The position numbers and the translations under genes were made by a program. The notes beneath the pieces are model-generated. The model was not told the DNA's origin. It worked only from the letters and a program-made list of their open reading frames with translations, and searched no databases. A DNA stretch of 64,000 bases, from NCBI RefSeq assembly GCF_037042905.1, contig NC_087252.1:18183701-18247700 (forward strand), in the 5' to 3' direction. Each line of letters opens with the position of its first letter. Within the stretch, counting starts at the first letter, position 1. Below, piece after piece: positions 1 to 10,859 of this stretch. This stretch comes from Lytechinus pictus. Its lineage: Eukaryota > Echinodermata > Echinoidea > Temnopleuroida > Toxopneustidae.

Positions 1-64
1 AACCATTTTTTCCATCACATTTCACTGACCATGGTATATAACAAACCAAATGCATGTAATAAAT

Positions 65-371
65 TGATCCAGTAAGACCAGTACGAGGACCTGTTCGACC
101 AGTTCGAGGACCAGTCAGACCAGTAAAAAAATACCAGTAAAGACCAGCTGAAATTGGAAACCAGTACGAAGACCAGTGAGACCAGTAACAGCCACCAGAA
201 ACAAGACCAGTATAAAATTCCAGTAGTTCAAGACCAGTTAATTCTTAACTGGACCAGTAAAATTTTAACTGGACCAGTATGACTAGTTAGACCAGTAAAC
301 CGATGTTCCAATTTCCAGAGTTACCAGTTAAAATTATACTGGTCTAACTGGTCCAGTGGAACTGGTTTTTC
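65..371. repeat. Word-repeat element built on ACCAGT / ACTGGT
   Basis: The 6-mer ACCAGT (often GACCAGT) recurs roughly every 8-20 bases. Toward the right it also appears as its complement ACTGGT, so the stretch can fold on itself. The spacing is irregular, so it is not a simple minisatellite. It looks like a small non-coding foldback element whose interior repeats one word. No protein is encoded. Exact ends and any target-site duplication are not clear. Confidence 0.6.
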
Positions 372-1431
372 CTTCTGGGATGTGACGTGACGGGGTGTTC
401 CATTGTTATTAATCGGTGAATAAACTCATCATGTTGTCCATAGATTACCCGTTACCAGGTCAGGGCAGTTTTTATGATAATCATTTAATCGTCCAGACAT
501 TTATTGACAATAGTAGCAAATTTATTGGACATTGTGAAATTTTCCCTTTCTTACATCCACCAGCTTTTGCTGAATCAACCTGTATGCAGCCATTATGTGT
601 ATAGGCCCTATGCAACCATGCATTATGTGATTATACCAGCACGCATGCAGTATATCCATTATAGCACCACCCTTTGGTTTTACATGACATTATGTGCTAA
701 TTTATCATCCTTTTCACGAACCATCCTTATGTTTTCAGAGGTCATGAACCAATTTTGAGAAACTTGTGTTTAATTTCTAGCTTTTAGAATTTACTTTTTT
801 TTTTTTTGAATAGCAACACAAGTGATCGATCAAGAAAAATAAAAGATAATAAAATTTTACGAGATATTCAACAATTGACATCACATTAGAAATTAACAAA
901 TTAAAATTATTCTTTGATTCTGTATTGAATCTGACCTCTGAGTCACTTCGTGATGTCGATGACCAATTATATCAATATATATATATAAATGTATATTTTT
1001 ATTCGATAGGATCGAAACCTTTATTTTGTATCTTTATTATTACAGTGCCACTGATACTTCGTGTTTAAAAGGTTCCTTCACATACAAAATCATGGCTGAG
1101 ACACTCAGAAATAAGAGTGTTCATTACATTTCGATTATGAATATTCATTATCAGGTTCCGGTTGTAGGATTTCAATTCTCCAATCATCACCTCCATCATC
1201 ATTGTCATCATTGTCATCATTTTCATCATCATCATCATCATAATCACCAACAGCAAATTCGATTTCACATTCATCCTTTATTAGTTTTTTTAAACTTCAT
1301 CCTCTCTTCATCTCATCACCATTACTACCACCATCTTGCTGTTATGACACAGAAAATTTACACACAAATCACATATCATACCAATAATCTTAAGTTTTTG
1401 GTAATATCAAATTATCCTCCTGAGTAATGAC
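372..1431. other. No gene seen; contains a CAT microsatellite
   Basis: AT-rich sequence without a supported gene. A (CAT)n-type microsatellite lies at about 1186-1260 and explains the His-rich and Met-rich reading frames over it. The 5' UTR of the following retrotransposon may begin here, but its start cannot be fixed. Confidence 0.5.
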
Positions 1432-2483
1432 ATGGACATTTTTTCTATTTTCAATACAAACAATATATCGTCTGATAATAACTATTACTCAACCGAAGAT
1501 TTTACTTCTAGATTTAGAGACATGGAACATAAATTCAGTTTGCTTCATATTAATGCTCGTAGTTTGAACAAACATTTTGAGTCATTGGAATCATTACTTT
1601 TCACTTTAAACAATTTCAAATTTTCCATTATTGGTGTCACGGAAACATGGCTTCACAATACTTCACCTAACATATTCAGTTTGGAAAACTATAATCTCAT
1701 TAGGCGTGACCGGGAAGATCAAAGAGGAGGAGGTGTAGCATTTTACATCAGTGAACATTTACAATTCAAAGTAAGGAAAGAAATATCATTAAAACAGAGT
1801 GAAACTCTATTCATAGAAATCACGAAGCCAAAAAGCAAAATATAATTATTGGATTGATTTATAGACCCCCTCATGATAAAGTAAATTTATTTTGTGAAGA
1901 CCTTGAAACGTGCCTTCATACTATTAGAAAATAAGAGAAACAAATATATTTAATGGGTGATTTTAACATCAACCTGTTATCCCAAAATAATGAACATGAT
2001 TTATTCCTACTCACAATGCATTAATTTGGCTATTATCCCCATATAGATAAACCGACCAGAATTGATAGCCATTCATCAACACTTATCGACAACATTTTTT
2101 CAAATATATTAAACAGAGATATTAGCAGCGGATTGTTAATATCTGATATATCGGATCATTTGCCGTTTTTTTCATTTTGCGATAATGATATTCCAAAAGA
2201 AAATATACTCAAATCGACAATGTATAGAAAAGAATCTCAAAATAACATTGAATCGTTTAAAAGGGATCTTGCTATTGAAGAATGGTTGGATGTATTTCAT
2301 GAGTCTAATTCAAACATTGCTTACACAAATTTTAACAATAAATTGCAGACATTTTACGAGAAAAATTTTCCTCTGATACTACTGGTCAAATTAAAGAAGG
2401 CAAAAATGCCATGGATTTCTAAAGCAAATTTAAGATCCATACGTACCCGAAATAAAGAACCCTTCTATTCAAAACAAAAATAA
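1432..2483 (+). pseudogene. Retrotransposon endonuclease (EEP fold), broken
   Basis: The open part at 1432-1845 carries the N-terminal endonuclease motifs LLHINARSLN and GVTETWLH followed by a GGGVAFYI block. A frame change near 1845 is needed to continue with IYRPPHDK. A TAA interrupts at about 1930. GDFNINLL follows at about 1950-1975 and SDISDHLP at about 2140-2165. The last two match the Asp/Asn and Asp-His catalytic segments of apurinic-like endonucleases of non-LTR elements. In such elements this enzyme nicks target DNA to prime reverse transcription. The multiple lesions mean no active protein from this copy. Confidence 0.8.
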
Positions 2484-2860
2484 ATACAAAACTTATAGAA
2501 ATAGACTAACCAATACAATTCGAGCTTCTCGCAAATTATTTTATTCCGAGAAGCTTCACAAAGTCAAATCAAACATGAAAGCAACATGGGAGATTATAAA
2601 TGATTTGATTGGCAAGAAACCCAAAATATTACCCAAAGATAATTTCACAGCTCATGATGTTGCGATAAATTCAGAAGATGTAGCTGATACCTTTAATTCC
2701 TTTTTTGTTAACTTAGGACCCTCATTGGCAAACAAACTTGACAGAACTGATGAAAATTTTGGAAAATTTCTTCCCACACCCATTAACTCTTCTTTATTCT
2801 TTAACCCAACAAATGTTCAGGAATTAATTGAAATAACAAAAAATCTAAAATCAAGCAAAT

Positions 2861-4098
2861 TATTATTATTATTATTATTACTTATTATTTGTACTGCGCT
2901 TTTCCCATTAGGCCCAAAGCGCTTACAATGAATTAATTAAATGTAATATTTTAAAAACTACCAAGTACGAAAGAGATGAGTTTTTAATGACTTTTTGAAA
3001 ATTGCTAATGTTGGAGACTGTCTAATTATTAGTGGCAGGTCGTTCCAGGATTTTGAAGCCGACACTGTAAAAGTTCTGTCACCAGCTAATGTACGAGTTA
3101 ATGAATATGTGAGGCGAAGGTGATCACCGGCCGACCCAAGTGCTCCAGCTGGCGTACACAGACTCAAGCAGTCACTCAAACACTGCGGAGCCTGTCTATC
3201 CAGTGTCTTGCAGACAATCAATAGCAATCTGAACGTAATTCTCTGTTTAAAAGGAAGCCAGTGAAGAGAATTAAAGAGTGGTTGGGAAGGATGATCTCGG
3301 GAAACCTGTAAAATTAATCGTGCTGCCCAATTTTGTAGTCGTTGAATACGAATTAATTGATTAGAGGGAATTGTAGAAAGGAGCCCATTGCAATAATCAA
3401 TACGAGACAGAACCAATGAACGAACAGCATTGTGACAGGCAGACTGGTCAATGAACCTTCTGATTCTAGAAATGTTCCTTAAATAAAAAATGACTGTGCT
3501 ACAGATATGAGAGATATGGTACGACATTGACATGCGGGAATCAAATATGACACCAAGGTTTCTTATTTTTTCTGATGGTCTAAAGAGTGTACCATCAACA
3601 TCAAGTTGAACATTTGGAAGATTGCGCAAGTTATAAGTAGAGGCCGCAACAAAAAAATCAGTTTTTTTGTCATTTAATTTTAGCTTATTCACTATCATCC
3701 ACTGTCTTATATCTGATATACAATTCTGGAGTTTAACCAGTGCATTATTGAGAGCTCCAGGAGTCTTCGGATCAAAAGAAACGTATAGTTGTATGTCGTC
3801 AGCATAAAAATGATAATTGATACAGTGATTTCGGATGATGTCGCCAACTGGAAGAGTGTATATTGAGTAGCCTATGGGTCCGACTATTGACCCCTGAGGT
3901 AGTCCAAATTCTAGAGTTATGGGATTTGACAATGTGCCATCAATATCAACTTGCGAAGTCCATCCAGACAGGTATGATTGGAACCAGGATAAGACTTTGG
4001 ACCTAACGCCTATTCTATTGAATAACCGAGATATGAAAATGTTATGATCTATTGTATCAAACGCGGCAGATAAATCTAACAGCACCATAAAAACTACA
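2861..4098 (-). mobile_element. Nested 5'-truncated L2-type non-LTR retrotransposon
   Basis: An antisense insertion splits the CR1-type element between its linker (ends ...KNLKSSK) and RT (resumes KSQGIDR). The 3' end, at low coordinates, has the stem-loop-like GCGCTTTGGGCC ... AAAGCGCAG segment followed by a (TAA)n repeat, typical of L2-like tails. Candidate target-site duplications are ATCAAGCAAAT at about 2851-2861 and ATCACTAAAT at about 4098-4107, slightly diverged. This copy is younger than its host: its open frame is still intact. Confidence 0.8.
2958..4088 (-). CDS. L2-type reverse transcriptase, C-terminal 376 residues
   Basis: A single open frame begins inside the RT domain at the block LDLSAAFDTIDH (residues 4-15). 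It continues with GLPQGS (62-67) and the catalytic YADD (95-98), then a long C-terminal region ending in LPLIIRQSPTLAIFKKSLKTHLF, characteristic of CR1/L2 proteins. The N-terminal half of RT and the endonuclease are missing, consistent with 5' truncation on insertion, so it is not a functional enzyme despite lacking stops. The first Met is only the first in-frame Met near the truncation point, not a real start. Confidence 0.8.
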   Translation of the reverse strand: MVLLDLSAAFDTIDHNIFISRLFNRIGVRSKVLSWFQSYLSGWTSQVDIDGTLSNPITLEFGLPQGSIVGPIGYSIYTLPVGDIIRNHCINYHFYADDIQLYVSFDPKTPGALNNALVKLQNCISDIRQWMIVNKLKLNDKKTDFFVAASTYNLRNLPNVQLDVDGTLFRPSEKIRNLGVIFDSRMSMSYHISHICSTVIFYLRNISRIRRFIDQSACHNAVRSLVLSRIDYCNGLLSTIPSNQLIRIQRLQNWAARLILQVSRDHPSQPLFNSLHWLPFKQRITFRLLLIVCKTLDRQAPQCLSDCLSLCTPAGALGSAGDHLRLTYSLTRTLAGDRTFTVSASKSWNDLPLIIRQSPTLAIFKKSLKTHLFRTW

Positions 4099-5598
4099 TC
4101 ACTAAATCACAGGGAATTGATAGAATTTGTACTTTCCTTCTTAAGCAGATCATACACTATATTGCCTCTCCTTTGCGTCATATTTTTAATCTGTCGATTA
4201 GCACCGGAATATGTCCTGATTCCCTAAAAATTGCAAAGGTAAATCCTGTTTTTAAAAAAGACAATCCGCATGAAATAACAAATTACAGGCCTATTTCTAT
4301 TCTTCCCAGCATTTCCAAAATATTAGAGAAGATTATTTACAATAGACTTTATAAGTTTCTAGAAACTTTTCATTTTCTAAATTCTAACCAATATGGATTC
4401 AGGAAAGGACATTCGACTGATCAGGCGTTAATACAAATATACGATAAAATTACAAATGCAATGGCAAAAAAGAACATATAATAGGCGTATTCATGGACTT
4501 AAGCAAAGCCTTTGACACTCTTGACCACCAGATATTACTTTAAAAACTTGAAAATTTTGGAATTCGCGGAATTACACTATCTTGGTTTAAGAGTTATTTG
4601 TCCAATAGAAAACAATATGTAATTCACAATAATATTCCTTCTGATTTTCAGTTAATACAATGCGGAGTTCCACAAGGATCAATCCTAGGCCCCTTGCTTT
4701 TTTTAATATATATCAATGATTTGACTTCTGTAACACCTTTATTATCATATGTATTATTTGCAGATGACACCAACATTTTTTGTTCACATAATAGCTTAGA
4801 AACTTTAGTAGATATAATTAACTGTGAATTACCAAAACTATCTTTGTGGTTTAAGTGTAATAAGCTTTCACTCAATATAGATAAAACAAACTTTATGTAT
4901 ATTTCAAGCATACACACTCACATGATAACGAATTTCCTTATATAAATATAAACATAGACAATACTCCTCTCAAAAGGAAAAGAGAATCAAAGTTTTTAGG
5001 TGTCACAATAGATGAAAATTTAAATTGGAATGAACATGTTCGTTGTATAACTACTAGTATTTCTAGAAACGTTGGTATACTTTACAAAATGAAAAACATA
5101 ATTCCACATACAACTCTTGTCATACTCTACAATTCATTAATATTGCCTTATATATCATATTGCAACATAGTTTGGGCAACATTTGCAAAAACTAAAATTA
5201 ATACAATATACTTATTACAGAAAAAAGCAATTCGAATCTGTACTGATTCCCAATATTTATCACACACAAATCCATTATTCCATAAACTAAAGACTCTAAC
5301 AGTATTTGACATAAATACTCTTCAAAGTTTACTACTTATGTTTAAGTACGTAAATAACATGCTCCCACCTTCATTCCACAATTTTTATACTCTGAATACA
5401 TCTATTCATTCTTACCCTACCCGTAACTCTTCAAATTTCCATTTAATCAACCCTAAATTGCTTATTGCGCAGAGATCCATAAGACACCATGGTCCAGATT
5501 TGTGGAACTCTCTACCAGAGCCTGTAAAACAATCTTCGTCTCTTCACTCATTTAAGGCAAACGTTAAATCTATGTTATTATCAGAATATTTGAAGTAA
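4099..5598 (+). pseudogene. CR1-type reverse transcriptase and C-terminal region, broken
   Basis: Continues the interrupted CR1-type element. NYRPISILPSISKILEKI lies near 4285-4335, YGFRKGHSTDQA near 4390-4425, DLSKAFDTLDH near 4496-4530, GVPQGSILGP near 4663-4695 and FADD near 4757-4770. A frameshift near 4481, a TAA near 4540 and another stop at 4945 break it. A final open part (5089-5598) carries the C-terminal WNSLPEPVKQSSSLHSFK motif common to CR1 and L2 proteins. In an intact element this would reverse-transcribe its RNA at the nicked target. Confidence 0.8.
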
Positions 5599-5639
5599 AA
5601 TTTATGTGTCGTATCCTTTTTATCGTGAATTTATTCCTC

Positions 5640-5770
5640 CTTCGATTTAGTCATTACCAATATCTTCATCATGACCACCATCATCTCCATGGCCTTCATC
5701 ATCATCATCATCATCATCATCAACATCACCATATCACCGTCACCCTCAGCTTTATCATCTTCATCTTCAT
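5640..5770. repeat. ATC/CAT trinucleotide microsatellite
   Basis: Imperfect run of ATC/CAT triplets, with the longest pure stretch at about 5697-5722, within the 3' UTR of the CR1-type element. Confidence 0.8.
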
Positions 5771-5783
5771 ACTATAATATTGC

Positions 5784-6430
5784 ATGAATTCATGTTTCGT
5801 ATTTGAAAATGTATGCCTATTCTGCTTTATAAATGTATTAATTAATTCAATTATAAGTTTGGGATTGTCATTTTTTCAAGCAATCTGCTTTGATGACAAT
5901 CCTTCTCCTGCAAATTGTGAATATCATATAGTTAATCATTTTTTGTCTGAAATTATCTTTTTAATACTCTTTATTTATGATTCATGCCAAACAAGCTAGC
6001 ATATTATGTTTATTATGTTATGAAAAATGTATTATACGAATGTTATGGATGCAGAAGAAAACAATAAATCAAATCAAATCAAATCAAACAAAAATCGAAA
6101 AATCGAAATATCTCATGTTTCGTATTTGAAAATGTATGCCTATTCTGCTTTATAAATGTATTAATTAATTCAATTATAAGTTTGGGATTGTCATTTTTTC
6201 AAGCAATCTGCTTTGATGACAATCCTTCTCCTGCAAATTGTGAATATCATATAGTTAATCATTTTTGTCTGAAATTATCTTTTTAATACTCTTTATTTAT
6301 GATTCATGCCAAACATGCTAGCATATTATGTTTATTATGTTATGAAAAATGTATTATACGAATGTTATGGATGCAGAAGAAAACAATAAATCAAATCAAA
6401 TCAAATCAAATCAAACAAAAATCGAAAATA
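5784..6430 (+). repeat. Tandem duplicate of a retrotransposon 3' end
   Basis: About 300 bases at 5788-6090 recur almost identically at 6112-6430. The segment runs from CATGTTTCGTATTTGAAAATG to GAAAACAATAAATCAAATC. Both copies end in an (AATCA)n tail of slightly different length. The second copy looks like a 5'-truncated insertion of the same family into or next to the tail of the first. Alternatively it arose by local duplication. Confidence 0.8.
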
Positions 6431-6651
6431 TTCATGAATTATGCAAACAAAAAATCTCTTAAAAAACACAATTTTGCTTACCCGTTTCGTATTTCCAGCA
6501 TCAAAACAACTTTTCGAACTCGAAATCATGTTAGCAAAGAATTTTTTTTGATGTTTCATCGATTTGCAATGAGAGAGAAAATAAAACCTGGAAGTCAAAT
6601 CCCGCGAAACTCGATATTTTCAAGATGGCAACTTTTTCGGGGATTGTACTA
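6431..6651. other. No gene seen
   Basis: Short AT-rich interval between the duplicated retrotransposon tail and the left end of the large foldback element. No conserved product recognised. Confidence 0.4.
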
Positions 6652-6752
6652 CTAGTCCAGGTTATAACTGAGCAAGGTGCCACTTGGAGAAGGAGAAATT
6701 TTCATATAGTGCCACTAGACCAGTTTCTTACGCTCAATATGAATATATGAGG

Positions 6753-8264
6753 TAAACAGTTGTTGTTGTTGTTGTTGAATATGATGGCGCTCTTCAATCT
6801 CTCCAGATTATACGCGCCAGTCACTTTCGTAAGTAGGACGTCGTCGGCAAAGGCGATCCATACGACGTTAAACCATTGGTGACGATTATATGACATATTA
6901 ATATAGATTAGTCACCCATCCACCTATTATATTAGTAGGTCCTACAAGATTAAACATCTTCGAGGAATAACACTTCAATACAAATAGACAAATTAAATAT
7001 CGCGCGTGCTAAATGATTGTTCGTGAAAAAGGGCACACCAGCTAACCAATCGGCTACTAATTATATATTTATAGAATTTCTTAAAATAAGGACACACACC
7101 TAACTGTAAAAACGGTTAGTGGCATATATAAAACATAGTAGTTCCCGTGTATAATCGGGATTAATTAACAATTGTTTAAGATTCGGGTCATTCATCTTAA
7201 GTTTATTAAACATAATGCGTCTCTCCTTTACATATTTTGAACAAAATAAAACATAATGTTCAATAGTCTCAAATTCTTTGCACACCTCACAGAGGCCGGA
7301 AGACTGCTGTTTAATTTGAAACATATAATAGTTTAATTTGCACTTACCTACTGTGATTTGATGAAGGAGGCATTCCTCTTTCCGAGAAAAACCTTTTCTA
7401 TATGCCTGCTTAAAAACATTATCATGAATAGCATTAAAAAATCTACCATTTCTAGACGCATTCCAATCTGCTTGCCAGACACTTTTATAAAATGTCATGC
7501 GTGAGCATGTGAGTTCATTTATAGTGTTTGGTAAAACGATGTCTACAAAATTTTTCGCGGCTCCTTTCTTGGCAGCTTTATCGACGATCTCATTGCCGTT
7601 AACATCACAATGTGAGGGAATCCATTCAAAATTAATACAGATATCTTTCAAACTGAGTTTATGAATTTTAAATAAAATTTCATTAACAATGGAGCATTTA
7701 ATGAAATATGAATCAATCACATTCAGTGCTGACAAAGAGTCGCAAAAAATTACAACTGAACATGGTTTATCAAAGGAGTCTAACCACTCAAGTGCCATTA
7801 AAATGGCCAGGAGTTCCGCTCTCATGATACTTACATTGGATAACCTGAAATACTTTTTTATTTTATATTGAGGAACATAATATGCTGCCCCCGTTCTAAA
7901 ATTTTCCTGTTTGGATCCATCAGTATATATATGTAAATAACCATTCCACACAATTCCAATTCTTTCTAGAACGATAGCTTTCATCTCGGCCGTTAGCATA
8001 TCTTTTTTTCTAATTATACGATGAGCACAAAACGACACAGGAGGGCGGGACAAACGCCATTCCGGGATTCTTGTTAATAAGTTGTCTTGCTTCTTTACAA
8101 GTACCTCATCACTACAGGCTCGAAGTTTAAAAGGTCTTTCCCCTTCCTTCTATTCGTGTCTGTTCATATGTTCAATGAAAATTTCTCTACTTGGATGGCA
8201 TGAAGTGCTAAACAACAAATAATATCTAAATTTATCATTAAACAGTTTTCTCCGAAGATATATT
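6753..8264 (-). mobile_element. I-type non-LTR retrotransposon fragment with RNase H
   Basis: Antisense insertion in the left foldback arm; the arm resumes at GCTGTATCC at about 8268. The low-coordinate end is a (TTG)n run (6759-6777), which on the minus strand is the (CAA)n tail typical of I/Nimb-like elements. Only the C-terminal RNase H region and 3' UTR remain, so it is 5'-truncated. Confidence 0.75.
7100..8150 (-). CDS. RNase H domain of an I-type retrotransposon (5'-truncated)
   Basis: The frame is open upstream of the nominal non-ATG start at 8053 and runs back to about 8150, so the true protein began earlier and was truncated. Numbering from 8053, the ribonuclease H fold shows YTDGS (Asp about 45), RAELLAI (Glu about 80), FCDSLSAL (Asp about 105) and WIPSHCDVNGNEIVD (Asp about 158). 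These are the four carboxylates needed to cleave RNA in RNA-DNA hybrids. Farther on, a CEVCKEFETIEHYVLFC block matches the cysteine/histidine motif that follows RNase H in many such elements. No in-frame stop is seen before the terminal stop, suggesting a fairly young insertion. Confidence 0.8.
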
Positions 8265-8625
8265 CAGGCTGTATCCTGAAAATTAACCTGTGAGGGCGCT
8301 TTTTTCAAAATGGCCGCCATATTTTCCGAAAATTTGAATTTTCGTACATAGATTTTGACATAAGCATTCAATTGCCATAAGATTAGTGTCATATGAAAGC
8401 CAAATAAATTCCCTACAATTTAGTACTATTTATAGGGGAAGAGTAGGTCATTTAGCTAAGATTTTAAGTAGAATAATTGATTTTTTTAATTTTTTTCCCA
8501 AAAATTACAAATTTTGCATACACATGATTTTACATAATTCTAAGAAAAATCAATTAATTACCTTGAAATGTTCCTGAAAACTTCATTGATATACTATTAT
8601 CATGTGGATGAAATTCTAACTCTGT

Positions 8626-10692
8626 GACTCTCTAACCCTAATCTACAATAAAAGTTTATCTTCTGGCGAAATACCCGACGACTGGAAAATAGCACGAACA
8701 ACCCCGGTTTATAAAGGCAAGGGTTCCAAGAAAGATACAAATAATTACAGGCCTATTTCTGTTGTTAGCCATGTTGCTAAGATCATCGAAAAAGAGGTTC
8801 AATCCCAACTATTGAAATACTTAAATGAAAATGACATGATCAATGTCGACCAATCAGCCTTTTTACCTAATCACTCTACCTCTACTAGTCTCCACCGCAT
8901 ACTCGATGATTTTTATGAAGCCGTAAATGAAAGTGAAAAAGTAGCTGCTTGCTTCTTAGATATTTCCAAATGCTTTGATTGCATCGATTATGATTTACTG
9001 ATTTATAAATTAGAGAAGTATGGAATACGTAGCAATCAGCTTAAATGGTTTCAGAGTTATATTGCTAATAGAAAGCAAACTGTACAGCATCAAGGTAAAC
9101 GGTCACAGATGAGGAACCTCACAATAGGTATTCCTCAGGGTAGTGCCATTGGCCCCACCCTTTTCCTCATCTTTATTAATGATATTTCGGAATATGTCAC
9201 AAATGGTTCATGCAATATATTCGCTGATGATGTGGTTGTTTATGTTAGTGGAAAAGATAATACTGATGCAAATACAAAATTACAAGCAAACATGGTTGAA
9301 ATCAATAAATGGTATGTTAATAATAGACTTCGAATTAATAAAGATAAAACTAAGGTGATGCTATTAAAATCAAAATCCTTAAACGAACTTAACATTTATA
9401 TTGAAGGGCACAAGATTGAGCAAGTCGATAACATAAAATATCTTGGACTCATGATTGATGATAAGTTGAAATGGAATGCTCACACTAATATTCTATGTAA
9501 ATCTGTCGCATACAAAGTCCATATTCTTGCCAAACTTAGTAAATTTGTTAACTCTAACTTATTGAACATATTGTATAAATCCACAATTCAACCATGCTAT
9601 GATTATGCATGCTCTGTATGGGGTAATTGCCCAGAAGTGTACAAAAAGAAATTGTTGAGAACACAGAAAAGAGCAGCACGAATAGTCACGAAAAACTTTG
9701 ATTATGAGAAATACAATGGAACTAAGTTAATGACGGACTTGTCGTGGCCAAACATTGAACAAAGACGCAACTACTTCCTAGCAACACTTATGTACAAATG
9801 CATTAATGGCACTGCTCCTGGACCATTATGTAATGAAATTGAGATGTATTGTGACCGCCATGGATTTAACACAAGAAACGCCGATTCTTTAAATGTAATA
9901 ATCCCTAAACCTAAGCTAGAATTATTCAAACAATCATTTAAATATGCTGGTGCTAAAATATGGAACGAGCTTCCACCCAGTCTCCAAAATGCAACATCAC
10001 TCGATAATTTTAAATTTAAATACAAGAAATTAATTCTAAAACCCTGATGTGCAATTCATATGTACTACATTACCTGAGAGTTTTAATTGTTAAATGATAG
10101 AATTTGTAACCCAAACCCCAATATGCAGTCTCATGATCATTTTATATACCATTTTGTTCAAATACACTTCGATCCAAACAATCTTTGTAGTAATTTGTTA
10201 CAATTTATTATGTATCATTTTTTTATATTTATAATTCAGTTTGCTTCTTAAATACATGAAACACAATTTTTTATGTATTCTCATACTTTTATGTAAATTA
10301 TACCACTTTTTTAAATTTCTATCTCATATCAGTGTTCAACTTCTGAATACTTTTTATTATCCTGATTTTTATCGATTTTTATATAGTTCTGTAACCATTA
10401 ATTCATATACTTTGTCTCTGAATATTGTACTTTAATTCGCTGTTAAATACTTATATTTAATCACATTTACTTTATTTCTTTGTATAACATTTTGTAAATT
10501 TTATTGTATTGCATTTTATTATTTTAAGCAAATTTTTTTTTTTTAGATATTACTTTGATTTTTATCTCATCTTAAATGTATTATTCTTTATATGTATTTA
10601 TGTTTTTTAATGTCAAGACCATGATGTAAAACAGTTTTTAACTGATCTTGTCATCCTGAATAAATATATTTGAATAAAAATAAATAAATAAA
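8626..10692 (+). mobile_element. CR1-type non-LTR retrotransposon, 5'-truncated
   Basis: Inserted in the left foldback arm. The arm sequence stops after AACTCTGTG at about 8626 and resumes with TTCTGTTTAGCAAATTTATAAG at about 10693; the uninterrupted version is visible inverted at about 14196-14250. Contents: an RT frame (8629-10047), about 620 bp of AT-rich 3' UTR, and an (AAAT)n tail at 10677-10692. Short TCTGT sequences at both borders may be a target duplication. Confidence 0.8.
8629..10047 (+). CDS. CR1-type reverse transcriptase, partial but uninterrupted
   Basis: The frame is open from the insertion point at 8629 to TGA at 10045-10047. Visible blocks are GEIPDDWKIARTTPVYKGKG, NYRPIS, ACFLDISKCFDCIDYD, GIPQGSAIGP, the catalytic FADD, KYLGLMIDD, and the C-terminal GAKIWNELPPSLQNATSLDNFK. 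The endonuclease and N-terminal RT are absent, so the copy cannot move by itself. It differs clearly from the CR1-type element at 1432-6095, so at least two CR1-related families are present. Confidence 0.85.
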   Translation, partial: SLTLIYNKSLSSGEIPDDWKIARTTPVYKGKGSKKDTNNYRPISVVSHVAKIIEKEVQSQLLKYLNENDMINVDQSAFLPNHSTSTSLHRILDDFYEAVNESEKVAACFLDISKCFDCIDYDLLIYKLEKYGIRSNQLKWFQSYIANRKQTVQHQGKRSQMRNLTIGIPQGSAIGPTLFLIFINDISEYVTNGSCNIFADDVVVYVSGKDNTDANTKLQANMVEINKWYVNNRLRINKDKTKVMLLKSKSLNELNIYIEGHKIEQVDNIKYLGLMIDDKLKWNAHTNILCKSVAYKVHILAKLSKFVNSNLLNILYKSTIQPCYDYACSVWGNCPEVYKKKLLRTQKRAARIVTKNFDYEKYNGTKLMTDLSWPNIEQRRNYFLATLMYKCINGTAPGPLCNEIEMYCDRHGFNTRNADSLNVIIPKPKLELFKQSFKYAGAKIWNELPPSLQNATSLDNFKFKYKKLILKP

Positions 10693-10859
10693 ATTCTGTT
10701 TAGCAAATTTATAAGGTATCAAACTTGACTACTTCAATTTCAGAAATGTTGCTTTTTGTATGCATTTCCATAGATTAATACGTATAACATGTATAATACA
10801 TGTATGTATAATGTATAGTTAAAACTTAAATGCAATTATCTCCGCTAATTAGTCACTTG

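Larger units (their letters stand above)
1432..6095 (+). mobile_element. CR1-type non-LTR retrotransposon, degenerate, interrupted by an L2 copy
   Basis: Order on the plus strand: an endonuclease (about 1530-2180), a linker, a reverse transcriptase (about 4180-4930), a C-terminal region to 5598, a 3' UTR, and a tail of repeated AATCA at about 6066-6090. The endonuclease shows the series LLHINARSLN, TETWL, GDFNINLL and SDISDHLP. The RT shows NYRPIS, a DLSKAFDTLDH block, GVPQGSILGP and FADD. These fit the Jockey/CR1 group. Frameshifts and stops break the reading frame at about 1845, 1930, 2480, 4480, 4540 and 4945, so the copy is dead. It supplied the target for the nested copy at 2861-4098. 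The exact clade (CR1, Crack, Daphne) is not resolved. Confidence 0.8.

Noticed and set aside
6702-6896. Short minus-strand frame with an AFADD string that looks like an RT motif
   Set aside because: It lies over the 3' UTR, (CAA)n tail and the foldback arm junction. No other RT block is in frame, so the match is chance.
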